Positions 1 through 11,052 of a stretch of DNA of 64,000 nt are shown in pieces. Within the stretch, counting starts at the first letter, position 1. Each line of letters begins with the position of its first letter. Position numbers and translations under genes: made by a program. The stretch lies in assembly GCA_013423325.1 (NCBI GenBank), contig BLJB01000196.1, positions 1 to 64,000 of the forward strand. Direction: 5' to 3'. The notes beneath the pieces are model-generated. The model made no database searches. It was not told the origin of the DNA and saw nothing but the letters and a program-made list of their open reading frames with translations. This DNA comes from Usnea hakonensis (Eukaryota > Ascomycota > Lecanoromycetes > Lecanorales > Parmeliaceae).

Positions 1-361
1 GGTATGTGGCTGCGCACGTTTCGGTATTATACACTAGCGTTGGCTGAGGTTTAAAAGCAACCTTGAAGACCCAGTCAATACTCTATTGTAAAAGTCATGA
101 TTGTCCACGACCGATCTACTCGTAATTCAGAGCTGACACATGATAGCATTTCACTTGTCAGGTACATAATAATCCGATTTCTACATTGAGTGAAACCATC
201 TTTTCTACATCGTGGAGCATAGTCATCTGCAGTATCCTTTCGTCTTGCACAATCATTCCAAAGGTAGCAATCAAATGCAATACTCTTAGCCGATGACTAT
301 TATCTCTTTCTCTTTCTCTTCTCAGTAAACTGTAGAAGGAGCACCTCAAGCACTCTACGGC

Positions 362-1624
362 ATGGGCAAGAAACGAAGTCATGATTCCAACGGAACGAAT
401 TTGGATGTATCACAGAAGAAGCAAAAACACTCGCAATATTCCGGCAATGATTTACATTCCGCTGACCTGGACCAAAATCTTCTTCAAGTCAACAACTACC
501 AGAAAAACACCAGCCGTATTGCTGCAGAGATCGCTTCCAAAAACGACAGAGACGCCCATCATCACCCTCGGCAAGCGTCCAAGTCTACTCAGGTACAAGC
601 CCAAGATTCACCGCTTTCAGGGGGCCCACTGCGCCTCAAACGGTCGATTGGAGATGGCAGCTATGCAGGGTTGGGCAAGTCTCTGAATTTTTCTGTAATT
701 CGTGAATCCTCTTCTGGCATATCCATCAACAATTGTCTGTCCTCCAACTCTGCGAAAGTTTCCGTAGAATTTCCTCCTTACAACGGACATCCTTCAACGC
801 TCCCCCCACTTCCAGCCATCCCAGATAAAGATCTCGAGTCTGTTGCGTTCACGCATCCTGGCTCTCTGAGCTGCGACACGGCCTCAAAAGTCAACATCAG
901 CTACGATCGTCTCGAATTCCTCGGCGACGCTTATATCGAGCTCATGGCTACGCGAGTAATCTTCCCTCGCTTTCCACGCCTGACAGCCGGCAAATTATCC
1001 CAGCAACGCGAACTACTCGTAAAGAACGAAACACTAGCGGAATACGCTCTCGCCTACGGATTTGATGAGAAAGCTAAGCTGCCTAGGACTTACAATACGC
1101 CGGGAAAGGACAGAAAGTTATGGCAAAAGACTTTGGGCGACATTTTTGAAGCTTATGTCGCTGCCGTCATCATCTCTGATCCCGAACAAGGATTCCAACT
1201 TGCAGAAGCGTGGCTCGCAGCGCTCTGGGAATCCAAGCTTGGTTCGCAAAAACGTGAGGATACTGAGACGGTGGATCCAAAGGCCAAAATACACCTGGCG
1301 ACCAAAATCCTGGGTAAAGGCATTAAAGTCAACTATCGTGATGAAGCACCTCCCGTGGAGATCAGGGAGGAAGGAAAAGCGATTTTCCAAGTAGGTGTCT
1401 TTCTGACAGGATGGGGTTGGAAGGATCAGCATTTGGGAAGTGGGAAGGGACTGAGCAAGCAAGAAGCTGGCCAGAAGGCTGCGGCGGACGCATTGACGAA
1501 TCCACTGACGGCGCAGGTGGCGAGTGTCAAGAGAGACTTTGATTCACAGGTGTCGTTGATGAGAAGCGGTCAGGGCGAGGCAGAACAGGAAAACGATCGT
1601 GGAGTAGGACGTCGTGACGGTTGA
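362..1624 (+). CDS. RNT1: Ribonuclease III, Rnt1-like
   Basis: Intronless gene for a 420-residue protein. Class I RNase III enzymes cut double-stranded RNA, mainly in nuclear processing of pre-rRNA, snRNA and snoRNA. The first ~150 residues are polar and low-complexity, as in yeast Rnt1. The endonuclease domain spans about residues 155-290: the signature RLEFLGDAY lies at 183-191 with acidic residues E185 and D189, and the second acidic pair is GDIFE at 259-263 (D260, E263). A double-stranded RNA-binding domain follows at about 305-378, ending in the usual KQEAGQKAAADAL helix. The ATG follows a pyrimidine-rich CTTTCTCTTCTC leader. All catalytic positions are present, so it should be active. 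Family assignment is firm; orthology to yeast Rnt1 rather than another fungal RNase III is inferred. Confidence 0.92.
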   Translation: MGKKRSHDSNGTNLDVSQKKQKHSQYSGNDLHSADLDQNLLQVNNYQKNTSRIAAEIASKNDRDAHHHPRQASKSTQVQAQDSPLSGGPLRLKRSIGDGSYAGLGKSLNFSVIRESSSGISINNCLSSNSAKVSVEFPPYNGHPSTLPPLPAIPDKDLESVAFTHPGSLSCDTASKVNISYDRLEFLGDAYIELMATRVIFPRFPRLTAGKLSQQRELLVKNETLAEYALAYGFDEKAKLPRTYNTPGKDRKLWQKTLGDIFEAYVAAVIISDPEQGFQLAEAWLAALWESKLGSQKREDTETVDPKAKIHLATKILGKGIKVNYRDEAPPVEIREEGKAIFQVGVFLTGWGWKDQHLGSGKGLSKQEAGQKAAADALTNPLTAQVASVKRDFDSQVSLMRSGQGEAEQENDRGVGRRDG

Positions 1625-2326
1625 CTTGAGGCTCTCACCAGCTTTTACGAACACATACTGAGCTCAGGGCCCGTCTATTTCAGAACGGAGCCGTAACCAT
1701 CTAGCTCCCATACCAAAACAAATATGTAGCTTTCATCGAGACGGAGCAGTTGGTCTTCTTCTCCCATATACCCTCTTACAGCGACCAAAAGCCCGAATAT
1801 CATTGTCACCGTCAAATTGTGAGCCGAGTCAACCCCATGCATCAGACCAGAGAGGTATGGATCAATCCGTGCAGAAAGAGAGAAGGGGCTGCTGCGTAGG
1901 ACCTTTGTGATATGGGTTTTGAGAGATGGAGAAAAGATACTGGCCACAGATATAGACATTACTATTTACAATCGTTCAGCTGATATGTACAGCATAATGG
2001 CACCGTATGCACTGCATTTTGCCTCTGCAGTCCTTCCTGTCGACACTAGCTCCAAAACTTTTGGAGCACCAGTTGCTTCTTCCACAGCCAACGCCGATGC
2101 TAATGCAGACAACAATTTCCAAGACCTGGGAGCTGTGTTGTATATAAATAAAAATGGAGTAAAAGGAAGATCCGCTGGTGCGCCGAGAAATGCTGGTGGA
2201 CAAACGGCGCTGCAGAAATAGAGACAGTAGAAATACAAAACACTGCAGTTATCAACCGTATCGGACAGTGGCAGCCGTGTATACGCGGGATATACAGTTT
2301 TTGTAGCGAGTCGAGTACCCTTTTGT
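1625..2326. other. Intergenic, no gene seen
   Basis: Only short overlapping frames without family resemblance. It holds the convergent 3' ends of the RNase III gene and the LicD-like gene. Confidence 0.6.
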
Positions 2327-3617
2327 CTATACCATGTGATGCAATGTTCGATGACGGAGGTGTGCCAGGCCTGAAGATTCCTGCATCAATTCGGGCTCTG
2401 GCTCTGGCTCTGGCTCTGGGTCGAAGTCGGGATCGGGACCAGAACCTCCGTTACGCTTAATCTTGGCGGGCTCTTTCTCAGGCTCTCTGATGCCTTGGTC
2501 AGCGGCGTGAGGCTCCTCCTTTTCGTCCTTCTTTCCCTCATTTGGAACGGCCTTGCTCTTCTCCTTGGTCTCCAAATTCGCTTTTTCCTTTTCCTCTTTC
2601 GCTTTCTTCCTCTGCGCCTTTTCCTCCTGCTTCTTCCGTCGAGCTTGTTGCCTACTCAAGCGTTCTTGTTTGATCTCGTCTGGAGTCTTCTTGACCCACT
2701 CCTTGATGTCCGGGTGCCACTTGTGACTACACACATGTCAGTCAATATCTTTAGAATTGCTGGTCATGCAAGCATACCCTTCGTAATCAGTCACGACCAG
2801 TGCCTTCTCCTGGTACTCTTCTGCGAGTATCCGATCGTAGGCATACGGCACCTTTGCAACAACTCCCTCGAACACGGTCTCTCTCATTGGATAAAGATCT
2901 GTAGTCCTATAGTGGTGGTAATTTTTACAACTCCACACACCTGGATAGTCAAGTGGTTCCGTCTCTGACAAGCCAGTCACATCGATATAAAGACCGTTCC
3001 GTAGATCAATCCAACGCGCGTCAATGACGTTGTCTCCGTTACCACGATCTCGTTCTATGATGGCAGGATTGACATCGAGCAGGTACTGTCGCTCAACCAC
3101 AGGTTGCAGATCAGGATCCGAGTCTGCAGAATTGTATTCGTATATGGAGCCGTTGAAGTGTTGACCAAGAAACATGAGCGTAGGCCCGGAGACTTGAGTG
3201 TCTATATCCCAATCCCATGGTAACATCTACGCGGAACGTAAGTCTCACCCATCTGTCGGATTCGGGCCAAGTCCATACCTTTCCATTCCACCACCAACCC
3301 AACAAAGTGCCATGGGCCAGCCAAGTCTCCATGCTGTTCTTCTTGAAAAAGTCTAGGTATGCTCTCATCATATGAACCTGCGTATTCTGCTTCTCTTCAT
3401 AGCTCAGAACACCGTGCTCATATCTGCTATCATAATGATTTGCGAGGTTGGTACCACCAGGTTCACGAAAGTATTTAGGCCAACCGTTGTAAGGCGTCTT
3501 TGGCGGCTTCTTCTGCTTTCTCTTCAAAGATTGGCGATTCGGTATTTTTATGTGTAAGGCTTCGACGAGAAGGCCTGAGCCAAGGGCGATGGTAAGAAGT
3601 ATTGGTCGTATCCTCAT
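2327..3617 (-). CDS. LicD/FKTN-family protein, MNN4-like
   Basis: Three exons: 3617-3279, 3226-2778 and 2726-2327, with GT-AG introns of 52 and 51 bp, giving 395 residues. The start MRIRPILLTIALG begins a signal peptide or signal anchor of about 20 residues; an upstream in-frame start would bury it. The body carries the LicD hallmarks: a YNGWPKYF block, HGTLLGWWWNGK, the MPWDWDIDTQVS-type metal/nucleotide site read across intron 1, ARWIDLRNGLYIDVTGL and CKNYHHYRTTDLYPMRETVFEG. The C-terminus is a highly charged Lys/Glu tail ending in a run of Pro-Glu repeats. The family transfers phospho-sugar or phosphocholine groups; fungal members (Mnn4 type) add mannosylphosphate to glycans in the Golgi. 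The charged tail resembles the lysine/glutamate tail of Mnn4. Substrate is not evident. Confidence 0.87.
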
Positions 3618-4438
3618 GATGTCGTAGTATGTAAAGTTGAAGGATATGTACAAAAAGCAGTTGAGGCACACTCGTCCGTTCAGAAAGGATAGGGTGAATA
3701 ACTGTTATGCTTGCAGAGCGGCAATTGAACTTTGGGGATATACAAAGGCGCCGAAGGAGGGACTCCAAATTGTCAATCTTGGGGTCGGGGTGACGTTGGT
3801 CATGTTAGTCAGAGGGATTGAAGGATGCGGAGAGAGGAAGAGAAGAAGGTCAGAGTGATATGGTTCAGGTTAATGGATTGATTAACGAGGCTTGAGGACG
3901 GGAGGTCCAAGACGATAAGCCAAAAAAAGGGTTGGCACTGCCAGTACAAGAAAGAGGTCGTGTGCTCCGCTTGGCATCAAATAAGGTAATTATTATTATT
4001 ATTATTATTATTTTATGATTGAAATGAATCGAATGATAAGCATCACAGCACTTCCACTTGGACACAGCTTGGCACTTGCTCGGCATCATAAGGTGAAGAA
4101 GGTACTTGACTTCCTATTTAGGTTTCTTTCGTAAGTACTAGAGTACGTACTTTTACTTTATTTATTGCCCCCTTGATCAATCAAGTTTCTCAAGTAAGCA
4201 GCACGCTGACGACTACGACTAGAGTAGACGCGTTCACCCTCGATTCTCTCCTTGCCTATCATTACTTACAGTAATCAATACATAATTCGATATCACAATC
4301 AACTAGAGATACTGATTCTCGGATTGTAACATTGAGCCGTTGGCTTTGAGAATCACTTCATCACAACGCCAAGCGCCAAGCGATAAGATCCTCGGCTGCA
4401 TCAAACCGAGGAACGTCCAAAATGAGGTGGATATTAGC
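3618..4438. other. Intergenic with (ATT)n microsatellite
   Basis: No gene. A short ATT run lies at about 3988-4012. The last eight bases, ATATTAGC at 4431-4438, are the left target-site duplication of the hAT element. Confidence 0.7.
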
Positions 4439-4453
4439 CTCTGTAGTGACAAA

Positions 4454-4536
4454 ATAATCGATTACGATTACCGAATATAGTAATCGATTACGATTATATT
4501 GATTAGTAATCGATTATAGTAATTGATTATTCGATT
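4454..4536. repeat. Left subterminal repeat cluster of the hAT
   Basis: Several copies of the palindrome-containing motif TAATCGATTA and the variant AATCGATTACGATTA, just inside the left terminal repeat. A matching cluster lies inside the right end. In hAT elements such subterminal motifs bind the transposase; that role is inferred. Confidence 0.75.
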
Positions 4537-5169
4537 ATTTCTACTAAGTAGTAAAATCGTACTATATTGCGCGCGAGTTAATGTAATTTAAGCGAGCGCC
4601 GGGTAGTAACAGTGAATATACGGGTACTATAGCTTATAATGATTACGTAATTCCTACTATAGGCCGAAAGCCGGGTTATAAGAGTAAAAACGACTTAATA
4701 ATTGCGATAACTACTTGCTTCCTTCCTTTCAAGCTTACTTTTCTATATCGAGAAGAGGCTTTTTTCTAGATAGAAGATTACCTATATATAGGCGTATTTA
4801 CCTAGTAAATATAAGTATATCTCTATCTTAATTTAAGCTACTTTTCTTAGAAGAAGAATTCTTCTAGAAACTATTTTTCTTTTTTCTTTTTTTTTTAATA
4901 CTAATAGTCTTATATATAGACTATATAATATTTATATATAATAGTAATAGTAATAATATATATATATATATATATTTATATTCGAATATATATAGACTAT
5001 TTTAGTATATTTTCTTTTAAAAAGAACTCTTTACTAAGAATAAGATTTACTAGATTTCGTAAAAATTAGAAAAAAAATAATAGATCCGAATAATAAAAGA
5101 GTGGAATTGTACTATATAGTACTATATACGGATATATATATTGAATATATATCAAGTTATCGAGTATAT

Positions 5170-7803
5170 TTACTCGTTATCGTCGACTAAATCCTCGATT
5201 TCGTCGATAACTCCCCAACTTTTCAATAATATAATCTACCTAAACATTTCAGGTAATAATCTATTACGTTTTTTCGTAATAATATCACCTCCCGTTGAAA
5301 AGATCGATTCGGAAGGAGCCGAACTAGCCGGAATAGCGAGAAAAACTCGAGCTAATCGAGATAAAACCGGAAAATCTTTATAACGAAGCTTCCAATATTC
5401 CAGAGGTTTTGTCTATATTTAGAGTTAATATAATATAATAATATAAGATAAAACTTACCTCTCTATCTACTCGTGTTTCGTCGAAATATTTATCGATTTC
5501 CTCGACTTGGGTAGGCTGAATCGGTCTATTTCGATCTGAGAAAATAAATCGATCGTCCTCGTTATCGGATACGGTATATAGACTATCGATATTCGTATTC
5601 TGAGTCGGATTATCTATTTCGGTAGACTGAGTATTATGGGTTTCCGAGTACTCGTATCGATATTATCGACTTTTTAATAAAATTAGTAGAGATATTAGAA
5701 AAGTAATTAAAATATATAAAATATAATATAACTTACCTATTATACATATCCCTAAAAGCCTGGAGAACGACGAGTGATTCTATAAAAGTAAGGCCCCAAG
5801 ACTCGAGAGTCTTATTTTTAAACCTTAGATCGAGAATAACTCCGAAGAATATATTCTAATATATAGGCTTCCAATTTTGAGAGTCGAATTTTGGAAACCA
5901 TTTATCGAGTTTATCGAGGCCTCGTTTGTAAGCATTTCGAAGTATACCACTCTAAAGATCGGACTATTAGTTTTTTCGATTTTTCGACTTTTCTAAAAAC
6001 TTACTAGATTTGGATCGTGGTACTTTCTATTCAATTTATATCGAATAGATACCACATATAGATAGATATATTCAATCGTAGGGTAACTAGACCCCTGGAG
6101 AACTAGAGACGGTTTAGTAAAAATTCGAAAGATTTCGAAAGTCTCTTAAATATATCGAATTTCCTCGTCTGAAAATTGATATTCCTCTTTAGGTAGAATA
6201 GTTTTCGATATATCAATAGCCGATTTTATTGCCGGGTAAAGCTCGAGAAAATTCTTTAATAATTCGTAGGTCGAATTCCAACGAATATCGGAATCTATCG
6301 AATTTAGTAATAAAAATCGAAATATATTAAGAAAAAACCTACCAATATTCATCTAATAGGGTTTTTCGATTTCATGAGCCTCGATTTAACTCTGGAGAAG
6401 ACTTCGATTTGCCGGTTAGTATTTAAATATAGTGGCCAGTTTTCGGATTTTTCGAAATGGGTGTAAATCTAAATAAATTAGAAAAAAAATTGGAAAATAT
6501 ATTATAATAGACTTACGACGGGTCTCTCTCTCCTCCTCTCGATCCAATTCGACTCGATTTATATTGATTATATTTCGAATCTCTTGGTCGTCCCGATTTT
6601 TTGGAAATAACTAATTAAGGACGTCTCCAACTACGTTATTAAATATATATACTATATATAAAACGTTATATATCTCTTCGAAATACTCTTTATAGTATTG
6701 ATCTTTAAAGAGTTTTCCAAGAGATATATTCGCAGAGGCCTTATCGGTCGTAAATCTAATAATATTTAAAATTAGTTTTTTTCTTTTTTTAAAAAAATCG
6801 AGTTATAGAAAAAATTAGAAAAAAATATATATATAGAAAATCACATACGTCTGGACCTTATTATAGAGCTCGAAAGATCGAAGAGTATAATTAAATATAT
6901 CGAGTAGATATTGGGCATTTTTCGTATCGTCGATACTCTCCATTCCGATTAGCCTAGAAATCAATTTCCAGTCTTTATCGATATAGTGAATAGTAACGGC
7001 TATATATTCGTCTTGATTACTAGCCGTCCATGCGTCGAAAGTAAATAAGAATTTAGTACCGAATTCCGTATTTAACTCATAGAGTTCGGATTTGAATATA
7101 TCGAAATTTCGATGGAATAGAGTAGTCATTTCGTTTCGTATCGTTCGATAATAGATCTCCGGAGAATTTCTATAAAAATATTAGATATATATATATATAT
7201 AATTAATATAAAGAACTTACGGGTGACAATAATCCATAAGATTTCGAAACGACTTGGATTGTAGGGCCTTGAATGTGATATTATTCTCTAAAAAGAAGTA
7301 TAATACCTTTTCTTTAAACCCAGATTCGGTAAAATCTGGGTTTAATATATTCTCGGAGGGTCGTTTTTTTAGTCGATTACTTTGGGTAAATTTCTCAAGA
7401 GAGGTTTGAGAAGAGGAAGGTACTATTTTTTTATATTAGTAAAAAAATAAATAATAAATAAGAGTAATAGACGTACCGACTAGTAATTGGTCTTTAGATA
7501 CCTCTTTTTTGATTAGAATAGTAGGGTGACTTTTATGGTAATAAGTATAGTAATTACTCTAAGACGTTTGGGAGCATTTTTCGTCTTTCGAATATCGATA
7601 ATTCGGTACGAGACATTTGATTCGTTTCTATTAAAAATTAGTATATTTCGAATAGATATATTATATATATATATATATACTAGACGGGGTTTCTCTTCTT
7701 TATACGAAAGGAGGTCTTGAGAGTAGTATTTCTCTCGAATAAGATATGGTGAATTTGCGAGAGACGGGAGTTGAAAATCGATACCATACTTCGAGGAGGC
7801 CAT
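5170..7803 (-). pseudogene. hAT transposase, intron-containing, nonsense mutated
   Basis: The frame can be followed from ATG at 7803 to a natural TAA at 5170 through several short GT-AG introns. Recognisable blocks in order: an N-terminal exon, the FKEKVLYFFLENNITFKAL block, the catalytic-core block FLFTFDAWTASNQDEY (about 7040-7000), FTTDKASANIS (about 6750), DIRWNSTYELL (about 6285), a KPSLVLQGSSYPTIEY block, and the C-terminal dimerisation domain with IPASSAPSESIFSTGGD (about 5345-5290). Five in-frame stops were located, at 6611, 6416, 6386, 6353 and 6146. All are TAA or TAG and several sit where Gln is expected, consistent with C-to-T change of CAA/CAG. The region between the first exon and about 7520 was not resolved and may hold further damage. 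Not functional as it stands. Confidence 0.88.
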
Positions 7804-8275
7804 AATATAAGTTAAAATAGTATATATATTGACCCCAAGTTTTAGCTATATATATAGCTAAAACCTGGAGTTAAAATAACGACTTCGAAATTTGACCGAA
7901 AATAGTGTAGGAAAGAAGAAATCGTAAAGACGAGACGATATCTATATACTCTATAAATCTATATGATATCACTAACTACTAAAAATAGAATTTTTAATAA
8001 ACTATATATTTCTAATATATATAGCTAGAAATAAAGTTCTAGACTATTATTACTACTAATAGACTCGATATAAAGCTTAATTTAAGAAAATCTATATTTA
8101 GAAACTACTCTTTCTAATAGAAACTATATAATATATAGTAAATAGTCGCCTTTTTAGTATATAACTAGTAATTATATACTATTTACTAGCGTTATTTTTA
8201 TTAGATATTTTCTAATTATAGAATATATACTATTAAAAGCGAAAAATTGGAAAAGTATACTAAAAATAGAAAATA

Positions 8276-8383
8276 ATCAATTAATAATCGATTACCATAA
8301 TCGATTATTAATCGATTATGATTACCCCCCTTATAATCGTAATCGATTACGATTATACCGAGTAGTAATCGATTATGGTAATC
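8276..8383. repeat. Right subterminal repeat cluster of the hAT
   Basis: About six copies of AATCGATTA-type motifs in both orientations next to the right terminal repeat, interrupted by a short C run near 8325. It mirrors the left cluster. Confidence 0.75.
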
Positions 8384-8403
8384 GTCACTACAGAGATATT
8401 AGC

Positions 8404-9647
8404 TCATGCGTGTTTTTTTTTACTAGAGTAAGGTAAAGTAGGTACTTTACTTTTCGAATCTCCGTATTGTTTTTGATTGTTTGATCCATAAAGTACTTTC
8501 CGAACACGATTCGCCATTGTTGAACGGCCATCCGTTGATACCAAAGACCAAAGACCCTCAGACTAAGTACCTAGGTTTTCGCTTTAATTAATCTTCTTAC
8601 CTGGTTTAGCTTGACATACTAAGCCGCCGCCGTTACTGCGTTCAGCCGTCTTTTAACGGCTCCTCACTAAAGCCGGGCTACACCGGTTGAGTCGTCTCGG
8701 ATCTACTCGTACGAGTACGTACTTTACCTACCTACCTTACCTTACTTTGCCAATCCGTTTGATAATACGGCCAGCTACCAAAATACTCAGAGTATCTAAG
8801 GAAGACTTTCAACCTCTCATAAGTCAATTTCCATTGTCTTCTCCTACATAAGTAGTTCGGGGTCTTATAATATAGATGTTGAGAAGTATAAGCCTTTGTC
8901 AATTTGCATTTATGCCTCTTCATCGCACACACGACAATGTTCGATCTTGGACTTCGTTCTTTTCCGTCTGCAGTCGCGTACTCAGTCCAATATCCAGGCT
9001 TTTTGGTCACTCTTCGTCCTTTAAAAGAAGTGATGCCACCAGACGATACATATTGTACCTTGCCTGTGTCGCTTAGACAAGGATTCATCAAATTTGTCAG
9101 ACTGTCAAATCTTCAAAGTCATCGTAGCTTCTCCGTTTGTAGATCTTTCACCATAGCAGAAGTATGGACAGCCATCTAGCGAGTCCAGGAGACGGAGTCG
9201 AGGGATCGGTCAGGGAAGAGGGTGCACAACGATTGGAACTTTACCTTACTTTAGCCAGAGCCTCAGACGGATGTTAGTACAAGCAAAGGGCCTTTGAGTG
9301 TCTTGAGTGTCTAGAGTACACTGCATAAAGTAGCATCGTGTTTGAGCAGGAGATGTAAAAGGCAGGAATTCCTAAAAGCATCCGGAATTCCGAGCTTCGC
9401 TCAGCCCAATCTGAACCGGGATCGTCATCGTCATCGTCACCCGTAGCTTCAATGAATAAAACGGTGTCTACAAAAGCATCATGTTCATCATAGAGCTCTA
9501 CATATTATTGTACTGATAGTATCTTTTATCTTCTTTGACTTTGCATTGAGTGATTCAAGCATCTTACTACTCCCTCGAAGCTGATGATGTAGCAATACTA
9601 AACTTCTAAAGCTCTTAGCCTGCTTTCGTGAGCCCACTGCTACCGAC
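8404..9647. other. Intergenic, no gene supported
   Basis: Contains low-complexity ACCTACCTTACC-type tracts near 8715-8745 and a CATCGT trinucleotide-like run near 9424-9438. Minus-strand frames at 8732-9091 show no family features, so no gene is called. Confidence 0.5.
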
Positions 9648-10728
9648 ATGTCCGACTCAGTGGGTAAGTCTTTTTCTTGCGAACTCGAACCCTTCAGCTA
9701 GGACTTTAGACATGCGACTAATAACTTCTCTTCTTAGATAGGGTCTTCGTCCACGCTCTCAATACCGTCAAACGCATTCCACGCACCGGCTCCGCTCGGC
9801 CACCTCCTGCGGACCGGCTCCGCCTCTATGGACTCTATAAGCAAAGTACAGAAGGAGATGTTCAAGGTATCTCACCGAGGCCGCAAAGCAATGACCCAGA
9901 ATCGGTAGCCGAGCAAGAAAAATGGTATGTTACACTTGCCACCCATATGCGCCTGGGACTATGTTGACAATATTTTACTGCAGGGACGCATGGTCCGCCA
10001 ACCACTCTCTCACTCGCACCGAAGCCAAACGCCGTTACATCGCCACTCTGATCGAGACCATGCACAAATACGCCACTACAACCACCGAAGCACGAGAACT
10101 CGTTGCCGATCTGGTGTTCGTATGGGACCAGATAAAGTCGAATTCCCCTTCCTCTTCATCTTCGTCGCCGGGAAAGATAGTCAACCGCCGGAGACGGCAG
10201 ATACTTCCAAGCTATGCTGGCCTCAGTGGGCCTGCTGGGATTCAGGTTTCAGACGAGAATGGTGGTGAGGAGCTGAGGATGTTGAGGCCAGTTAGTGATG
10301 CGGACGAGGAAGACGATGAAGGCGAAGGGTTTGAAGAGACCAGAGGTGGTTCATTTGACGATGAAGAGGCTGTCAGGGCAGCGGCCGGACAATCTCGGGA
10401 TCTAGACATACGGAATCGAAAATGGAGAAAGAAGATTGAACGAGCGCTTTCGAAGATAACCACGGAAATTGCGGCGCTGAGGGAACAAATCGAGGCGAAA
10501 AGGACAGGCGATGGGAGAAGGCGGAATGGACTGTGGACGTTCCTGTGGGTCACTGTTCGACATGTTTTTGTGGATTTGGCTCTACTGGCTTTGCTGGTTG
10601 CTTGGGCCAGGAGGAAAGGGGATCGGAGGGTAGAGCAGGGCTTAGACTTGCTGCTGCAGTACCTCCGCCAACGGACACGGAAGATTGGGCTGCCGGACCT
10701 GTCGCGGTTATCAGCTCAGCAGGCATGA
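9648..10728 (+). CDS. Acyl-CoA-binding membrane protein, ATG37-like
   Basis: Exons 9648-9663, 9738-9924 and 9984-10728, separated by GT-AG introns of 74 and 59 bp, encode 315 residues. Residues 6 to about 100 form an acyl-CoA-binding domain: VDRVFVHALNTVKRI, RLRLYGLYKQSTEGDV, then EKWDAWSANHSLTRTEAKRRYI. A Ser- and acidic-rich linker and a short coiled coil (KKIERALSKITTEIAALREQ) follow. One transmembrane helix (WVTVRHVFVDLALLALLVAW) at about residues 250-270 is followed by a basic tail. ACB plus a C-terminal membrane anchor is the layout of fungal Atg37, a peroxisomal acyl-CoA-binding protein for pexophagy. Other fungal ACB membrane proteins share it, so ATG37 is a probable but not proven identity. 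Confidence 0.85.
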
Positions 10729-10989
10729 GGACCTGAGCGTTGGATTGTGAAGAGTTCATTGTCTTGAACGTTGGCTATTGATCTGCCCGGAGCGTCCATG
10801 TCTCATAGTCCTGGGTCAGGACATGTGTTTTTCATCTCCTCAATATGGACTGTATACGGTATGAATGCTGCGCGCTCTTCTTACTCGGAAGCACAGATGG
10901 AGAAGCCTTTACTCCCAAATATGGATCAAGATTCAATCATCCTTGATAGATATAACGATGATATGATCAACAAATCAAGCGCCAATACG

Positions 10990-11025
10990 CTATGCTATGC
11001 TATGCTATGCTATGCTATGCTATGC
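10990..11025. repeat. (TATGC)7 microsatellite
   Basis: Seven perfect tandem TATGC units in the intergenic region between convergent genes. Confidence 0.9.
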
Positions 11026-11052
11026 CGTTTGGAAGTAAATCATGAGACATTA

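Larger units (their letters stand above)
4439..8395 (-). mobile_element. Complete hAT-superfamily DNA transposon, decayed
   Basis: A 3957-bp element bounded by perfect 12-bp terminal inverted repeats, CTCTGTAGTGAC at 4439-4450 and its complement at 8384-8395. It is flanked by the identical 8-bp direct repeat ATATTAGC at 4431-4438 and 8396-8403, the target-site duplication length of hAT elements. The interior is very AT-rich compared with the flanks. The transposase lies on the minus strand (7803-5170) and keeps its short introns. Boundaries are read directly from sequence. Confidence 0.95.
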
